Made by a program: the position numbers and the translations under genes. Under the pieces are notes generated by a model that was not told the origin of the DNA, ran no database searches, and saw nothing but the letters and a program-made list of their open reading frames with translations. A stretch of 64,000 bases of DNA. Source: Climacteris rufus. Taxonomy: Eukaryota > Chordata > Aves > Passeriformes > Climacteridae. The DNA is taken from assembly GCA_013398175.1 (NCBI GenBank), contig VZRZ01000225.1, forward strand, positions 595,435-659,434, read 5' to 3'. Of the stretch, positions 1-14,677 are shown piece by piece (positions within the stretch are counted from its first letter, which is position 1; the number at the start of each line of letters is the position of its first letter).

Positions 1-430
1 CCCTCAGGCGGGGCCGCCCCCTCTCCCGCGCCGCCACCGCGCCGGTCCCCCCTCGCCCGTGTCCGAGGGGAGAGCCGGAGCCTCCCCCCTGGGTGGGCAA
101 GGGCGAGGGAAAGCGGCCGGCAGAGCCCTCCCGCCGGCGCCCTGGGCCGGGGCGGGGGGCGCGGATGCGGGCATAGCATCCAGGAGCCGGCTGCGCGCGG
201 TTTCCCTTCGACTTTGGAGGAAGGGAACGGGACGCGGGAGACGCGGAGGAAGGGAGTTTAAACTCGGTGACTGCGCCCTTCCAGTCGTGCCCTCCAAGTC
301 CGGACTCGGCCCCGGGATCTGCTCCCGCAGCCAGGCGTCCTAACGTGGCCTTGGACCCCAGCCATCGCACCCATCCGACGGGCGCTCTCGGTCCTTGTAG
401 CAGAGATCAGGCCAAGCAAGTGGGTTACGA
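1..430. promoter_or_regulatory. CpG island, probable promoter of the gene to the left of the window
   Basis: The first ~430 bases are extremely GC- and CpG-rich and then pass abruptly into AT-rich DNA, which is the signature of a vertebrate CpG-island promoter. No ORF here resembles a known protein: both strands give proline/arginine/glycine-rich translations expected from any GC-rich DNA. In mammals the gene upstream of LARS2 is TMEM158, transcribed away from LARS2, so by synteny (recalled, not checked) this could be the TMEM158 promoter or 5' UTR on the minus strand. I see none of the TMEM158 protein inside the window. Direction, transcription start and gene identity remain inference. Confidence 0.55.
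91..109 (+). other. Canonical G-quadruplex motif in the CpG island
   Basis: Four runs of GGG are separated by loops of 1, 3 and 3 bases (GGGTGGGCAAGGGCGAGGG). This fits the standard G3-N1-7 pattern for a potential intramolecular G-quadruplex. A second G-rich tract lies at about 144-162. Such motifs are common in CpG-island promoters; folding in vivo is not shown. Confidence 0.6.
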
Positions 431-3400
431 GGAGCACAAAGCTCCCAAGCGTAGTAGCCGTGAGACTCGGCAGCGGTTTTGAAACGCTGCTTTATAAGCG
501 TGATTGTTGATAATCAGACTCGATACTCCAGCTTGTTTTGTGACCCTGTGCTGGTTATACTCTTGACACAGTTTGAGGCTTGGTCTGTTGCAGTTTGGTA
601 CTTGGAGCCTCGGGGAGGGGAGAGGCAGAACTAACGACACAAATGATGGTTTCTTAGTCTTTACTCTGAGCAGAGGATGGGGTAGAGTTACATTTTCCTG
701 GCAAGCATCCAGAACTGAGACTCTCTTCTTCATCTTTGCAGCCCTCTTTTGACAAATACAGATGCAAAAGAGGTACAGTAGTCTTTCCCAAAGGATAGAA
801 GTAAAGTCCATAAGGTGCTTCTTTAGATTGGCATTGGTCACATGTCAGATGTTCCCACGTCAAAGTGACACATGAACACATTCACACTTTGGGAATAAGT
901 TACTGTAATATCAGCCTCTAGTCCTTCGGGTGAGTGAGGGTAGAGAGTAAATTTTAGATTTGATATAATTCAACATGAATGAAGGTAGTGAATCGGTTTT
1001 CTTTCAAAACCTGTGCCTAAATATATTGTGACAACACCCAGTGTTGTTTGACTTCTATTCAAAAGATATCTGAGTGGCCAAATGTGTTTGTGTTTGGTCT
1101 CAAATTAGTCCAAAGGGTACTGGCTACCTACAGTGTGGCTAGGATTTTAGTCTTGCTTACTAGAGAGAAACATTCCTGACGTAACATCCAAAGCAAGCTG
1201 TCTGCTTCCAATTCTGGGATCATGCTCAAATATTGAGATACACTTAATACATTTCTCAGCACTGTTTCAATGTGCCTTATTGAAAAGTTCTCTGGTATTT
1301 TTTTATTGTGTGTTGAATGTATCTCTACACACGTCTCATGTTGTTTGTCACACCCACACTCCCACACATTTGTGGGGCTATAGTATGTCTGTAGACCCCA
1401 GACCAGGGTGTAGCAAATAATGCCAAAACTGTGCGGCCACTCGTGCACAAATTACAGCACATTGGGAGTTTTGGCACAAAGGACTGGAAATGAAACTAAG
1501 CCTCATAAATAAGATTTAGCTCCTGAACACTGTTGCAGTATGTGGGTGGCAAATGTTCTCAGGCAGAGCTTCAGCTCTTTTGGTTTCCACTCCCGGCATC
1601 CAGCTGAATGCAGTCAGGGGTATTTGCAAGAAAATTGGAGAGGGGAAGAGTTGAGCTAAGTTTCTTTTTCTGCAAGGAAAGATAACCTGCCACAGGAAGT
1701 TTAAATGCATGTAGCATAATTTAAATCTCCATAGCAAAGAGCTAAAAGACAGCAATTTATTTCAGGTTGGAGGTGCCACGGGTGCCTCATACCTATTCCT
1801 CTTCATCAAAGAATAATTGACCAAGTAGGTGGAAGAAGCAGAAAGTGTGTTAGATCATTGGTTTAAAGGCACTGGCCAGCAGGGCCCTTTACAGATACTT
1901 TATTTCTAGGTCTACCAGGTATAATGAATCTCTGCATGGATTCAGCCATTCAAAGAGGTTGCAGCACACTTGAAAACCTTGTAAGCAGTATTAATATATA
2001 ACTTTATTCTGTTGTTTTCAGCCATAAATCTCAAAGAACAAAGTAGTTTTATGGCTGGGAAGGCTGAAGCATAAAGAAATTGGGGGCCAGCCAAAGGTGA
2101 CCTACATGTCACAGGCAGATCAGGGTGTAGATTTTGCATGTTTGATACTACAGCTATAACTGGAACTCTAATATGTACCATAGGTCACAGTAGCATTTGA
2201 CAGTATGGTAGAGGAGGTGTGAAGTGGGCTACAATGATAAAATTTTAGAAGGGAATAATGAGGTAACGAGACAGTAGGAGTTTCATGAGACAGACTGCAG
2301 AGCTGTTGGGAGGGTAAATATTAATGGTAAAAGACCATCAGAATCTTTGGAATTGTTTTAGTGAAATTTTAACTAAGAATGTTTATTAAAGTATTGCTTG
2401 TGAAATACTTCAAGTAAGATTAAATCAATAATTACTATTTCTGCCCAAATGCCATTAAAATTGTTTCTCATGAGGGTGCTGTTTCAGATCCTGAAGTCTC
2501 ATTGCAGCTTGTGAAAACTGATCCTAAGCAGATACTGATTCCAGAAAGAAATCCCTAGTTGCATTCAAGTCAAAAGCTTGTGATGCTCAGGCAGTGTTTC
2601 TCAATTCCTCCAACTTATGTTCATCTGCACTGAGGAAAAGGAGTATCTGTGGAACTTTTCCTGACAGAGGATATGCTTTTGAGGTTGTCTTTTCTGAAAG
2701 GAGTTGCATGTGGAAAGCAGTGGAGTACAGGGATGGATATGCAACTACAACATCACAGAGATATTTTTCTGTGGAAAGACACCTACTGTCAATTACAGGA
2801 AAAAAGATGTTGGAAGCAAGTAAGTATAGTGATGCATTACCTACCTCTGTGATAGTGCCAGGTAAATAAGGAGAATTTCACAGTCAACAGCTGAAGAGGG
2901 AGGCTGGATCAGAAGAAAGAAGTTGGTACTTGAGTCCTCTCAGAAAGAAAAAAAAGAAAAAGCAGTTTTGATTCTGTGAAAGAAGCAGGATCAAATCATC
3001 CTGGGAATTGTTCTGAGAGACATACTTATTCCCAGCTAAGGAAAAACATTTCTGTGATACAGTTTAGAAGGCTTGGTTGGCTAATGGTTTCACAGCTGAT
3101 GTGGGGGGAGAGTCTCAGAGTAATGCAAGGAAGTGAACTGCTCATATAATGTCTGTGGAATGTGTCCTTTGAAGAGTCACTGATAATCAGTGGTTTGCTG
3201 GTTGAGGAAGGAGCTAAGGATGTTTTGTACTGCCCACCAATGTGTTTCTTTGATTGTAAGTACAATAATCAGAACTTTCACTCTCCTCCTTTTTGCTTGG
3301 TATTCTTGTGGGTTTGCCAGAAATTATTTGTGATGAAACACTTAAAGGCCACTGATGCTTCTGAAATAGATAACAGAAGCTGGTCGGACTAGAGCAACTT

Positions 3401-6400
3401 GCTACTGCTACATCATGTCAGAACAATTTATCTGCAGAGAATAGATCATGTGCTGCACACAACAAACCAGGGTTTTGTACCTAAATATCAGAAACCCAGA
3501 CAAAGGGAACAGCCAGTTGGCAAGCAGGCCAAGAACAAGGGCATAATCTCTCCAGAGAAGTCAACACACCTCTCTCAGCAAACACACTAAGCTCATCGTT
3601 TGACAAGCATTTCTATCAGCAACACAAGCTGCCTCTGCACCACCCTCTCAGTTATACAAACAGATGTCCCTGAAGCCATAAAATGACCCACGTGCACAAG
3701 CTAGGGCTTTGCAGATGACTGCAATTCTAAAATAACTTCGATAATCATGCCCTTTTTAATTAAAATCTGAAAACATTTTCAGCCCAACCTCAACCACAGT
3801 CTTTAACCCCTTGTCCAGGTCACCACACACTCCTGCAAAAAGCTGTACAGGCATAGCTGAGGGAGTGAGGCAAGTGAAAGGGTTTGAGCAGTGATGGCCA
3901 GGGTAGGGCTGTTTAGCCACTGGATGGTCTCTCATGTGGCTCCCGTGGTCTGCAAGCCACACAGATGATGGAAGTGTGGACCAAGGGGAAGCAACCACCA
4001 TCGGGACGCCTAGGAGGAGTACTGAAGAGGAGCTATCCATGGCAGTTACTGCAGAGTGTAATCCCCTAGAAATCAGGAAAACTTTTTTCAGAGCATCAGA
4101 TGGCATCAGTAAGATAGAGAGCCTGCTGGATGAGGGCTCTGGGAGCTTTGAGAGGTACTTAGGAACTCATCTTTGGAATTCCACCAGACTGTGTGTTGTA
4201 GAGACACACGGATTAAAAAGAGTGCTTCAATTCTAAAGATCAGTGTGAAATATATGCAGAGAATGCTAAAGGGAATGTATTAATAGACTTTCAGAACTTG
4301 TTTTGTAGCACGCTTTATATGGGTTGAGGCTTTTAGGCAAACATCAAAAGGAAACAATGGGAAAAAGAAAGATTCTGTGGGAATGGGTGCAAGAGAGTAC
4401 TCCAAAGAACAAACTTTGCACCTCCACAGCTGCAGGTGATGTTGACGCAATCTCAAAATACAAAAAGCCCTATAATATAGGTTGGATAGGACTAGTTGGC
4501 CTACAAAGAGTGTTAAATGCAGTACTGTCATGTATTCCATTTATCCAATGAGGTTTTTAAGATCTGATTTGACATGAAGAAATGTTCCAGAAGACTGGAT
4601 GCATGTTCTTGCCTAGATTCCCACTTGCAGGTTGATCAAAACCCTCATTCATGTGAGACTTCCTCCCAAATGAATTTCTAAAGCTTAGGCAAGATTCAAC
4701 CCTGGACTGTATTTATTTTGTCTTGTAACTACCATGCAGGCTTATTTTACATTTTATTGGCCGGGAGCCTGGCTATAATTATAACCTATTTGCCTCATAT
4801 TTATTTCACCACCCAACCTATCCAGTGTTGGAGACTGAAACTGGCAAATTTAGGATCTGATACGTTGAAAAAAAAAATAAATCAAAATTAAATACCAGTA
4901 GAGAGACCAGCAATCTGGGTCATTTTAAAGAAACCTCAGATAGGGCTAAAAGGCAATATAAGAACTTTGTTCCCATCAGAGTACACACATTGCAGGCTTA
5001 GATTCTACCAGTTGCTAAAGGTCATTGTAGGGTGGGTTTCACCAGGTGTCAAACTTCATTGTTCTTGAAGCAGAGATGTTCTGAACATCTAAATGATCCC
5101 TGGGATTCTGGGCAAGCCCTGATATGTCAAAGCCATTCTTGAAGGAAAAAAGATGCAGTAAAGCAGTAGTTGTTTAATGCCAATGCTGTGGAGGCAGCAG
5201 GAATGGAAAAATGTTTGGTGTGCTTACATATTAAATTGTTCTGCAAAATATTTGCTACATAAAATAGCATTCCTTAATGACTATTTTATGAGTTTGTCTT
5301 TGGAAAACCAAAACATTTGCTACAATAATACGTTGAAAAATAGCTCCCTGGAAAGCATTTAATTCTACAAATATTTTGAGTGTTTCCCAGCCTGTTCTGA
5401 ACATGGCTCTAGGGCTTGTCTTTACTGTTATTTATCTTTGTAGGGAGACAAGGTGAAAATGTCTGGTATGAGTCTGCACTAAGCAGACGTGGGTTTGGCA
5501 CTAGCATCCAGTGTTGTCTCAGCCTCTCAGTGGCTTTATAGTGCAGCTATGAAATATAGAACCCTGTTTCCCTAGGAAATTGCAAGGCACTTGGACTGTG
5601 AAGCAATCCTGTTCCACAGGAGAGGAAGATAAGCCAGTTCACAGGTCATTTGAATCTTGTTTTGCTGTACAGAAGACACTCAAACACAAGACATTGTCGA
5701 TGACAGTCTGTATCCTAAGGAAAGTTTTCAAAAATTGAGAATAAGAGAATCTGAGTTCAGGGGATCCTGTGTGCAGCTCCTTAGTCAACTTGCAGTCCTG
5801 ACCACCCTCTGCCTTTCTGTTACTAGCTGGTTCTTCAGTGCTGTATGATACACGACAGAGACATTGTAAGGGAGTCTACAGCATGGGCTTAACTGGTTTC
5901 ACTGCAGGTTTTTGTCCCCAGTCAGAAAGGAAAGTGTAGAAAAAAGAAGGAAAAGTGGAGGCTGCAATCAACAAAGCAAGGGTGGGTGGAAGGATAACAA
6001 ATACCAAAACTGGTATGAGGCATGATTAAATTGTGAAAGGCTTTGAAGGTGAGAACAAGGAGTTTGCATTTGGAGCAGCGAAAGAGGAGAAATGACTAGA
6101 GAACTGTGGGAAAAGAGTGATGTGCCCAAATGAAAGAATAGTTCCAGGTTTTGTAGCCAGAGAGGACATTGCAAAAGGGCAGAGGTACATGCCTTGGCTA
6201 GGACTTTTGGCAGAGCAAGCTGAGATGAATTGTAATACTTTGGAGATGTGCATGAAACAAATCAGTGACATTTGAAGTACAGCAGCATCAACATCATCAG
6301 TAAAATTAGCAGTTAAAACTCTTCCCTACCTCTAGACTGTGCATCAACACCTTAGACTGGGGCTCCCAAAGCTACTGTAAGCTGTTGGTGTGCAGAAGCA

Positions 6401-9400
6401 GACTTGAATTCTCAAGCAGCAGGCAGGTACCACTTGTGGTGGTCTGCAAAGTAGTTATGTGCATGCCCCTCTTATATGCCTTGCCTGCTGTCCCTTCTCC
6501 AGTGAGACACTTCTGCTGCACATCAAAGGGGAAAAGAGATTCATTTGCCTTCGTGAGTCAGCAGAACAGCATTGACTCTTTCTGGAAGTGTCAGTGCCAG
6601 CGAATGGGGTGAGTCATCCAAGCAGATACAACTACCCTGATGCCCACCCATTCCTTCAGCTGGGAAGCAGTCCTGAGGTACCGAAGAGAAAGTGTTTATA
6701 TTTCCCGTTCCACCCATCAGTCCAGCATCATTATTGTTTGCAAAACAGCAGGCAGTGTTCACTGTCAGATTCAAAAAACCTGTCAGCTGTTTCTGGGTTA
6801 GATAGGAACCAGGAAAAGGAAATAAAATGTTCTTCATTTCCAGGGAATTTCCCTAAGTTTGCACTACTTGTTTTGCCAGCAATGGCTACAATCAGTATGA
6901 GCTTGAACCTCAAGACTTTTACCTTTGCTAAGCTGAAGTAGCTTCATGGAAGTCAAGGGAGTCAGAGCTTTCATTCCTAACTTTGAAAGAACTCTTGTCC
7001 TAATCCAAGAAAATCAGGACATGAACAAGGCAGCTGATTGCTTTCAGCAGGACATTGCACTCATAAATGCTATTCTGTAAGGTATTAAGGACTCAGTGCA
7101 GGGATACACAAGTAAGAACAAATGCCTGTAAGCCTGATGCGTTGAACAAGCGGCAGAGGAGCACACAGCTCTTCAGAAAAAAAAGATTTTCTATTTTCAT
7201 GCAAATGTTCCTGATGTTCTGAAGCAGGAGGAGATGCTTAGAAAATACATGCAGTACAAACTGCATGTTCTCTAACAGCTAGATATTCACTCAGCATTAC
7301 CTGCTCTTTCTGTGAATTAATAACTACAAAACAAGTAGGAAATACAACATCTGATGTTATGTGCCTGGTTCTCTGCTGAACTGACCAGGTTTAGAAGGTG
7401 TGCCTGGATATTTATGATGTCTTGGCTTGATTCTGCAAATTAAAGAGGCATACATCTCTGCCCCAAGATGTGTATCTTAAATTAGTTTGTGGGTTTTCTT
7501 GCTTAAACCGCCATGTCAAATGCTACTGCATCTAATATTATGCACGAGTCCATCACCCACATCATTGCATTTGCCCTTGGCTCTTTTTACTGTGTTGCTG
7601 TACAGCACCAGAGCTGACAACTGGGTTATTATCTTCTCATGAGGAATGGTAGGTGGTAATCTGTCATATCCATCTTCAGGCTCCTCTTCTCGAATTTTAG
7701 CTCTGAATGAAAGCTTTGTTTCTTTCCTCTCCTATACCCATACACTGTGCTCTAATCCTGCTGCAGTTAACAAATGGTGCTGGTGGAACTGCTATGGATC
7801 CCTGGTTTCCAGGCTCTGGTATACACATCCCAAGCTCTCAATTACGAGAGGGTGGCCTAAGCACGTTTGTGCTTTTGGTTACATCCATTACAGCTAGATA
7901 AAACCATAGACATAAAAATAGGATTTAAAAATAATCCCCTATATTCTCATTGCAAGTCAGGAAAATTTAATTAGTCTCTATGGGGTTTCCATGTGCTGTG
8001 ATGGTCAGGGATGCTGACACCACTGGACCACTAGAATAAAGAGGATAATCTGAGAGAGAGTTTATAATACTTTAATTAGCCTAATGCCTTATGAGAATAT
8101 TATTTCTATTGTATTGTCTGCATATTTAAATATTGAACTAGCTTTCATCCCAACATAAAATACTCATTGGCTACATTTTGTTCTTCATGCCAGATCAATA
8201 GCATCTGCAAGCAGCAGGTTAGATGAAAATCTGTTTTCCCAGCTTTACTGCATAGGTACAAGTACAATGCCAGAAGAGAAAGTATTGTATTCCACAGGGA
8301 AGCAGTTTGCTCAGAAATTTGATTCAGGATTACCTGAATATCCTGGTTTAGAAGTTCTTCAGTTTCCTTTCTGCTAACTTGTGTTCATGCTTTTTGCCAT
8401 TTGATTTTGATATGTACCTCTTGACACTGATGTCTGCCAATACACATATTCCTGCCTACAGTAAAACAGATGGCTTCTCTGTGCTACAAAGTGATAGATG
8501 TTAATCCACTGATCATGGCTTTTGAAGTATTTCCGAAGGCACGTCGGAGCCATTATGTGCAAAGCCATATAATGTATACAGCATAACTTAAAAAAAAATA
8601 TATATTATTCTTGGGCTTTCTGTTTTCAGCTTTGTTAGCATCCCTGTACAGTTTTTGTTTTCTAATATGCTGATGTCAAATCCTTGCTCAGAAGGCTGGA
8701 TCTTGACTCACAGGCTTAGAGGTTGCAGAAATTTCCCCAGGCACCACGGGTTTTCTGCCTGCAGTATCTCAACCAGTACTCCCAGTCCTTCTCTTCTGTG
8801 GTTTGTACCTACCAGTTTTGAAACAGTGTAACTGGGACTGCAATTTACGTGTCTCTCATGGTGTAAAGTGGCCTGTTACAGCTTATTTTCACTTTCTGAC
8901 AACAACTCTGCTTAAATGGACCAACTGGATGGCTGGTCCTAGGAGACAAGGAGCACAGTTTCCATTTAGGGACATTTTTCTCTCACTTCTATTCTCCCTG
9001 CTCCTAGCCTACAAACTGGAAGACAGATTTGATATGTTGGTAGTGATGAGAAGGAAACTGCAGGAATGTTAAGTAAAGGTAGTTGCTTGTTAAACTGGTA
9101 ATTGCATAAGGGGAAATACAGAGCTTAGTGCCATATTTTAACAAAAAAACCCCAAACCGAACAACTTGTGTCTAACAGAGAAAATCATGTCATAGGGACA
9201 AAATTAGGAAGAAGTATGGAGCATAAGTCTAAGTGAGTTTGGCAGAATTTTTGGTGTTTATGTGGTTGGAGGAGGTGGGTATTAGACTTTCCAGCTGTTC
9301 TCCCTGTTGTCAAGTACATGGGTAGCTGGCTTCCTCTAGAGATTTTACAAATGCTGATGCTATTTTTGTCCAATAATTTTGTACTCTTGAACACACACAT

Positions 9401-10984
9401 AAGGAGCAAAGATGAGTTTAACAAACATGAGTCACTGAGGGTCTACTGATTAGTGAGAATCAATATAGTTAATTTTGTAGCGCTATTTCCTTATTAAAAA
9501 TAGTGTCTTTAAGCATCAAACATTGATATGAGATGGTATAAAGATTTCCCCAGTGGTAAAAGAAAATTATATAATATAAGAAAAATTCTCCATATAACTT
9601 GAATCTGAGGCTTAACTGACACAGGTGGTCTTGTGGCTGTCTTTGGAAGAAAATTTGACATGACAAGTGGTATTTTTTTGGTGTCACTGTTGAAAAGGGG
9701 AGCTTGAGATATGCTTGGGAAAGGTATCTTCAAAAGCAAAATCTAAAACCGGTTTCAAGGCAGTAGACCTTCTTTTGTGAAAAATCTTATTTATTATAAT
9801 TAGAACTGGTTTAGGCTGAGGTCTCTTCCACAGGCAATTCTGATGTTAAATAAATGAATATAAAATCATTCTAAAGTAGAACTGAAAAATTAAGTTCCCC
9901 AGGAAATTAAAATTCAAAAGAAATTTGTTTTCAAGCTATTATTATATAGATTTTAAAGAGCTGGCTTACTACTGTCATGTCAATAACAAAAACTGCTTTG
10001 TGTCAGCTCTACTATCTTGATTAATTTTGCATAGACTTTTCATCAAGTTAATGTCTCAAATATCACACATCTGCAATATTCTGCTTATATATGATCTAAT
10101 TATTTAATACAAAATATAGAAGATAATACATACAGAAGCCAATGACCAAGCAATACCACCAAAAGCATCTTATTAAACTAAGCATTCCTACAAGATCACA
10201 ACAAAAAGAAAAAGGTGAGAGAGTTGGTTGCGTCATTGTAAATTGAAAGTTGCAAGTTGTCACAAAATGGTTTGATTTCAACAAAGACACATTTTGTGCC
10301 AACTTTGCAGGCCATGCCTTTGTCTCATTTACACACTTAATACTGCCCTGAATATTAGCTTTGTTAGAAAAATCCTTTGTAGCGATTTTACATCTGGTCA
10401 TTCACAGATGGTCAGATTCTTCTAGGCCTCACAATCTACTGTGTCCAATGTGCCAGGGCTACAAAAAGGTATGGATAGGAATGCTAGACAAAGCAATTTG
10501 TTTAAAAGCTCAGGTTTTGTTTAGAATACAGGGTTTACATCAACATCATCCTGTTGATTTTGACAGAGGAATTTCTGATTAAGACATAGAAGAGTGGAGA
10601 GGCTTGAGACCATAAATTTGATTGCAATATGGCCAGGCACCTGCTGAAATAATGGTGTTCTCTGTGATTTCAGCACTAATTTTTTGGGTCATGTTTTTCA
10701 GCTACTAGAAACTGTTTTTGAAGTCAAATGCCTTGAAAAAGTATTTGTTTCACAAAAAGTGTTTTCTCCTGAGTCCCACAGGGACTGTCAGCACTAAATG
10801 AAGATCTCCAGGAGCTCAGCACTGAAGTTGATCACTGTTTCTATAAATGGCATTACTGCACCTGGATCCATTCAACAGGATGCTTCATTCTGACACTTCT
10901 TCCTTCAACCTGTGCTGGCAAGCATCTGGGAATATGCCCTGCATTTTGCTCTATACAAGCAAGAACAGCTAAGCTCAGAACAGG
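431..10984. other. Intergenic DNA, no recognised gene
   Basis: This stretch is AT-rich with frequent stop codons in all frames. The longest open frames are about 100-140 codons and none gives a protein I recognise or shows a paired splice acceptor and donor around conserved-looking sequence. Only short homopolymer and AT runs are visible (for example A-rich tracts near 4868 and 8590). It may hold regulatory elements or non-coding transcripts, but the sequence alone does not show them. Confidence 0.6.
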
Positions 10985-11225
10985 CAAATTAGAAGGGACC
11001 ATTGGACCAGTTTGCCCAAGCCTCCTGCTCTAACCTGGGTCATCTAGAGCAGATTGTTCAGGGCCATGTCTGGTCAGGTTTTGAATATGTCTGAGCATGG
11101 AGATTGCACAAACTCTCTAGGCAACCTGTGCAGTCTTTGACCATCTATACTTTAATGGAATTTCCTTTATTTCAACATGTGCATATTGCCTCTTGTCCTT
11201 TAACCAGGTAGTACTGAGCTACAAC
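10985..11225 (-). mobile_element. CR1 LINE fragment (5'-truncated)
   Basis: The stretch matches the 3' portion of the avian/reptilian CR1 retroposon read in antisense. It contains the recognisable phrases for an area of a few bases more than the 3' end: a 'gaagggacc' block at the left, then a 'taacctgggtcatctagagcag' type block, and a 'tgcctcttgtcc' block near 11188. CR1 copies are typically 5'-truncated, as here. No reverse transcriptase reading frame survives. Boundaries are approximate because the copy is diverged and the terminal octamer repeats are not clear. Confidence 0.8.
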
Positions 11226-14200
11226 TCAGTGAATGCCACTACAGCACCTAGCACAATGAGAACTAGTTTTGGGGGTGCCTGTAGGTGCCCCTGCAGTCCA
11301 AAAAAACCTCATAGAGAAATAACAGCAACAGTCATGCAGGATTTCTCTCCCCAACAGTCCAGAGCTTTTAGATGAAATGGAATAAATAATTAAATTGACA
11401 CCACAGACATTGCTCAAGATGAGCTCAGTGCTGATGGAGTGGGAACTAGGACCATCACCACACAGGAACAGTGTGAATCTCCTTGGCTGCTGGAGCTCCT
11501 TCTGTGCAGCCAGAGGAAAGGCAGGGAGAGAAAGACAAAGTGAGCCTCAGGCACTGGAGCAGCAATACCTGTGTGGGGCAGGAGACCTTCTGCTGGATGC
11601 TTGTACCCCACTTTGGGAGCTGGAGGCTCTGCAGAGTGTGGAGGGGCAGGCTCTGTATTCTTTTCTCCCCATCCTTTGCCTGAAGTTTGCCATAAAGGTG
11701 AAACTGAGCCTCATTTGTCAGGAAAGAATGAAATGATCCCTAAGGTTAGCAAAGCACTCAGAGACCCTTTGGGAAGAAAAGTGCTACGTAAATAGAAGCT
11801 GATTCCTATGGGTTATTAATAGATATATCTGCAAAAGTAATGTGAAAACTACAAAGGTAAGATCATTCTGAATTAAATTACCATAATTTTTTTCATTGCT
11901 GTCTCTTTTCAGGAGACCTGGATTATACTGCTAACAATGACAGGTTTGAATAAGAGACAGGGTTTGTGTGGGCCAGAGGTGGGAACAGAGAAGGAGACTA
12001 ATTATATCTTTTTTGAACCTTTGTATGCAGCTGGGCAGGATAAAAATGAATTATGCAACAAGCAACTGAGCTGTTATCCCAGTGGAGGCTGCAAAATGGT
12101 GCCTAGGTCATCTAGAAACATGATCTAACCTGTCACATTTCTTCTGGATCTAACCACTTTACAAACCATTAAATAAAATCGGTAGTTTCTGCGTGCTTCA
12201 CCTAAGGCTCATGTAATTATCCTATGGACAAACCAAAACAGATTTATCTTACTTGCCCTTGCCTCAACAACACAGAGGTTGAAGAGCAAGCACTGATGTG
12301 GTCTGGGAGAGCTAGAAGTAGCACTCTTCAGTGTACCTTTGGAAGCTGGGTTTAATAGGCTAAAGACGATGGCACTGCTTTTACAGTCACTCAGATGTAT
12401 CATTTGAACACTTTATTGCGTGGTATTTATTCCACTTTTAATGCGTGTTTTGATGTGGAGCTTTGTTCAAAGGTCAGAAATGGATGGGAAGGTGTAGAGG
12501 AGTCTTCAATGCTTGTATTGCTCAGCAAAGTAGCAGGTGTCTGACCACAAAGAGCCTCTTTGCAGGCAGAAACTATGGAGAAATGGAGGAATATGTTCCC
12601 ATTAAATAAGAACTCATTTCTCTCTGCTCCTTGATTTTCCTTCCCAAAATTCTATTCAAACTACCATTTAAGCTAAGAGGTCTATTTCTGATATCCTGTA
12701 ACTGTAACTTCACCAGTTTAAAGGGAGTTTGGCATGAATTGGAGTATATCCCAAGGAAAGAACTTGACCCTCCAGTCTTGAATTTTTCCAAACTCTACTT
12801 GCACCATTTTGCAGCATCATCTGTTCCCCACAACAACTTAAAACTGTCTCTGTGACACAAAGGGCTTGCTGTGAACAGGGCTTTTGTGTGTTGCTCTGTA
12901 ACACTTCAGCCTTATCAGACTTGAACTCTGGAGGCTAAGTGAGGTGTCTTTGAGAATCTGAACCCAAACTTTGCTCAGTTTTGTGTCTGTTTCCCTAGTT
13001 CTAATTTGGCCCAGTACAGTATTTAATAAGAGTGATCCAGGACACTAAAAGGCTTTAAAACGTGCAGCTTCAGCCAATTTACCCAGTTCAAGAATTTTGG
13101 CTGCTTCTTTTTATTTTGACTTTTTGTTTCCTCAAGGAAATAGCATCAATTATGTCTGCATTTTGAAAAGAGGGTAAAGAATATGATGCATTTGTTTGTT
13201 ATTGACTTACAGAAAAGAGCAATCTATCACTGGAATAGCTGTGCCTGATGGGGTATAAAAATTCTGATAGCTTAAATCTTCTTGTGGATAACCTGGTATC
13301 TCAAAGATGAGTACATGCCATTTATTTGTCTTAAGTAGTGTAAAAAAGCAGAAAGTGAAGTGGAAATACTGTACTGAATAAGTAACAAGACAATTCTCTT
13401 CCTGGAAGGTCATATTTTACTGAATTGAGATTTCCCTACATTCTTCCCTTATATAATCTGTGGCATCTTCTGGTTTTTACAGTCAAGAACCTGTGACTTT
13501 GTAATTATTTAAACACTAAATGCTAGGTAACCTGCTCCCACCTGAGTGACTGAATGCACCCTCACTAAACTGCAAATAATAACCCAGTTATGCAATAGCC
13601 TGTGCCAGTATCTGTAAAAAGGCCATGTCAATTTTTGTACATCATCCCAATACAACAGATCTGTTGATAATTTGGATATAGTGTATGACATCAATGCTTG
13701 TGTTAGGAATTTATCAGTCCTTGTATCACCATTGCTTCTCTAGAGGAATCTGTCATGCACCTGTCATCCACTTGTTGACATGGCCTTCAGCAGACAGCCT
13801 TTTCTGGAGCCCTCATCAGTACACACAAGCATCCATCATGGTGAGGAACAGTCTCCAGCACCCTTGTCTCCTGGATTTGGCTTTAGGTCACACAGTTTGT
13901 GTCCTCCTAGCATGTTTAGGACAGTGAGATGAATATGAATGAAACTCCAGCAGATTAAATACCTATAGCTTATTTTTCAGGCCAAGCAAGTGAATAGAAT
14001 CCAGTGCTGCTGTCACTTATGATAACTCATGAGAAGTGAGGTCAGCATTTCATTTTCTGCTTTCCAAACCTTCTTATTAGTCTGATCTTGTTTCAGAAAA
14101 AAACCTTAGGATCTTTTGTGATAGCAATCTTCTGCTATTGGAACATGAATGTGGAACCAGTAAGCCTGATGGGATGGGAGAGCTTGTGAATGCAACTGCC

Positions 14201-14545
14201 TCCTCACGACATGAAGGGACTTGCAGGTATGTGTTGCACATCTGTGGCCACTAATGCATTCCTTCCCAGGCAAAGGAAGAACCCATGCAATAAGCATTCT
14301 TATCACAAATGCAATCACGACTGCCCACATGGACCAAAATCTATATAAGCAGAAGGAATCAATCTAGGAAACAGCAGCACATCCTGAATGCCACGGAAAG
14401 TTATCAGCAGTGCTGTCCCAGTAGAGAGGAGTTGGCACTGTTTGCATTTTCTGTGAAAAAGCAGATGATAGCAGCAAAGCAGATGTAGGACAGAAATCGC
14501 TGAAAAAATTTTGAGGGACTAAGGAGTTGGAAATGCATTTGGCAT
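11226..14545. other. Intergenic DNA, no recognised gene
   Basis: Nothing recognisable was found here. Open frames are short and lack similarity to known families. A TATA-like string occurs near 14340, but without any supporting downstream gene. Confidence 0.55.
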
Positions 14546-14646
14546 GAAAGAGAAAGAGAGAAAGAGAAAGAAAGAAAGAAAGAGGAAGAAAGAAAAAAGA
14601 AAGAAAGAAAGAAAGAGGAAGAAAGAAAAAAGAAAGAAAGAAAAAG

Positions 14647-14677
<31 letters not shown>

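Noticed and set aside
4..343. Overlapping open frames on both strands in the left CpG island
   Set aside because: Pro/Arg/Gly/Ala-rich translations are expected in GC-rich DNA with few stops; they do not resemble TMEM158 or any other protein I know.
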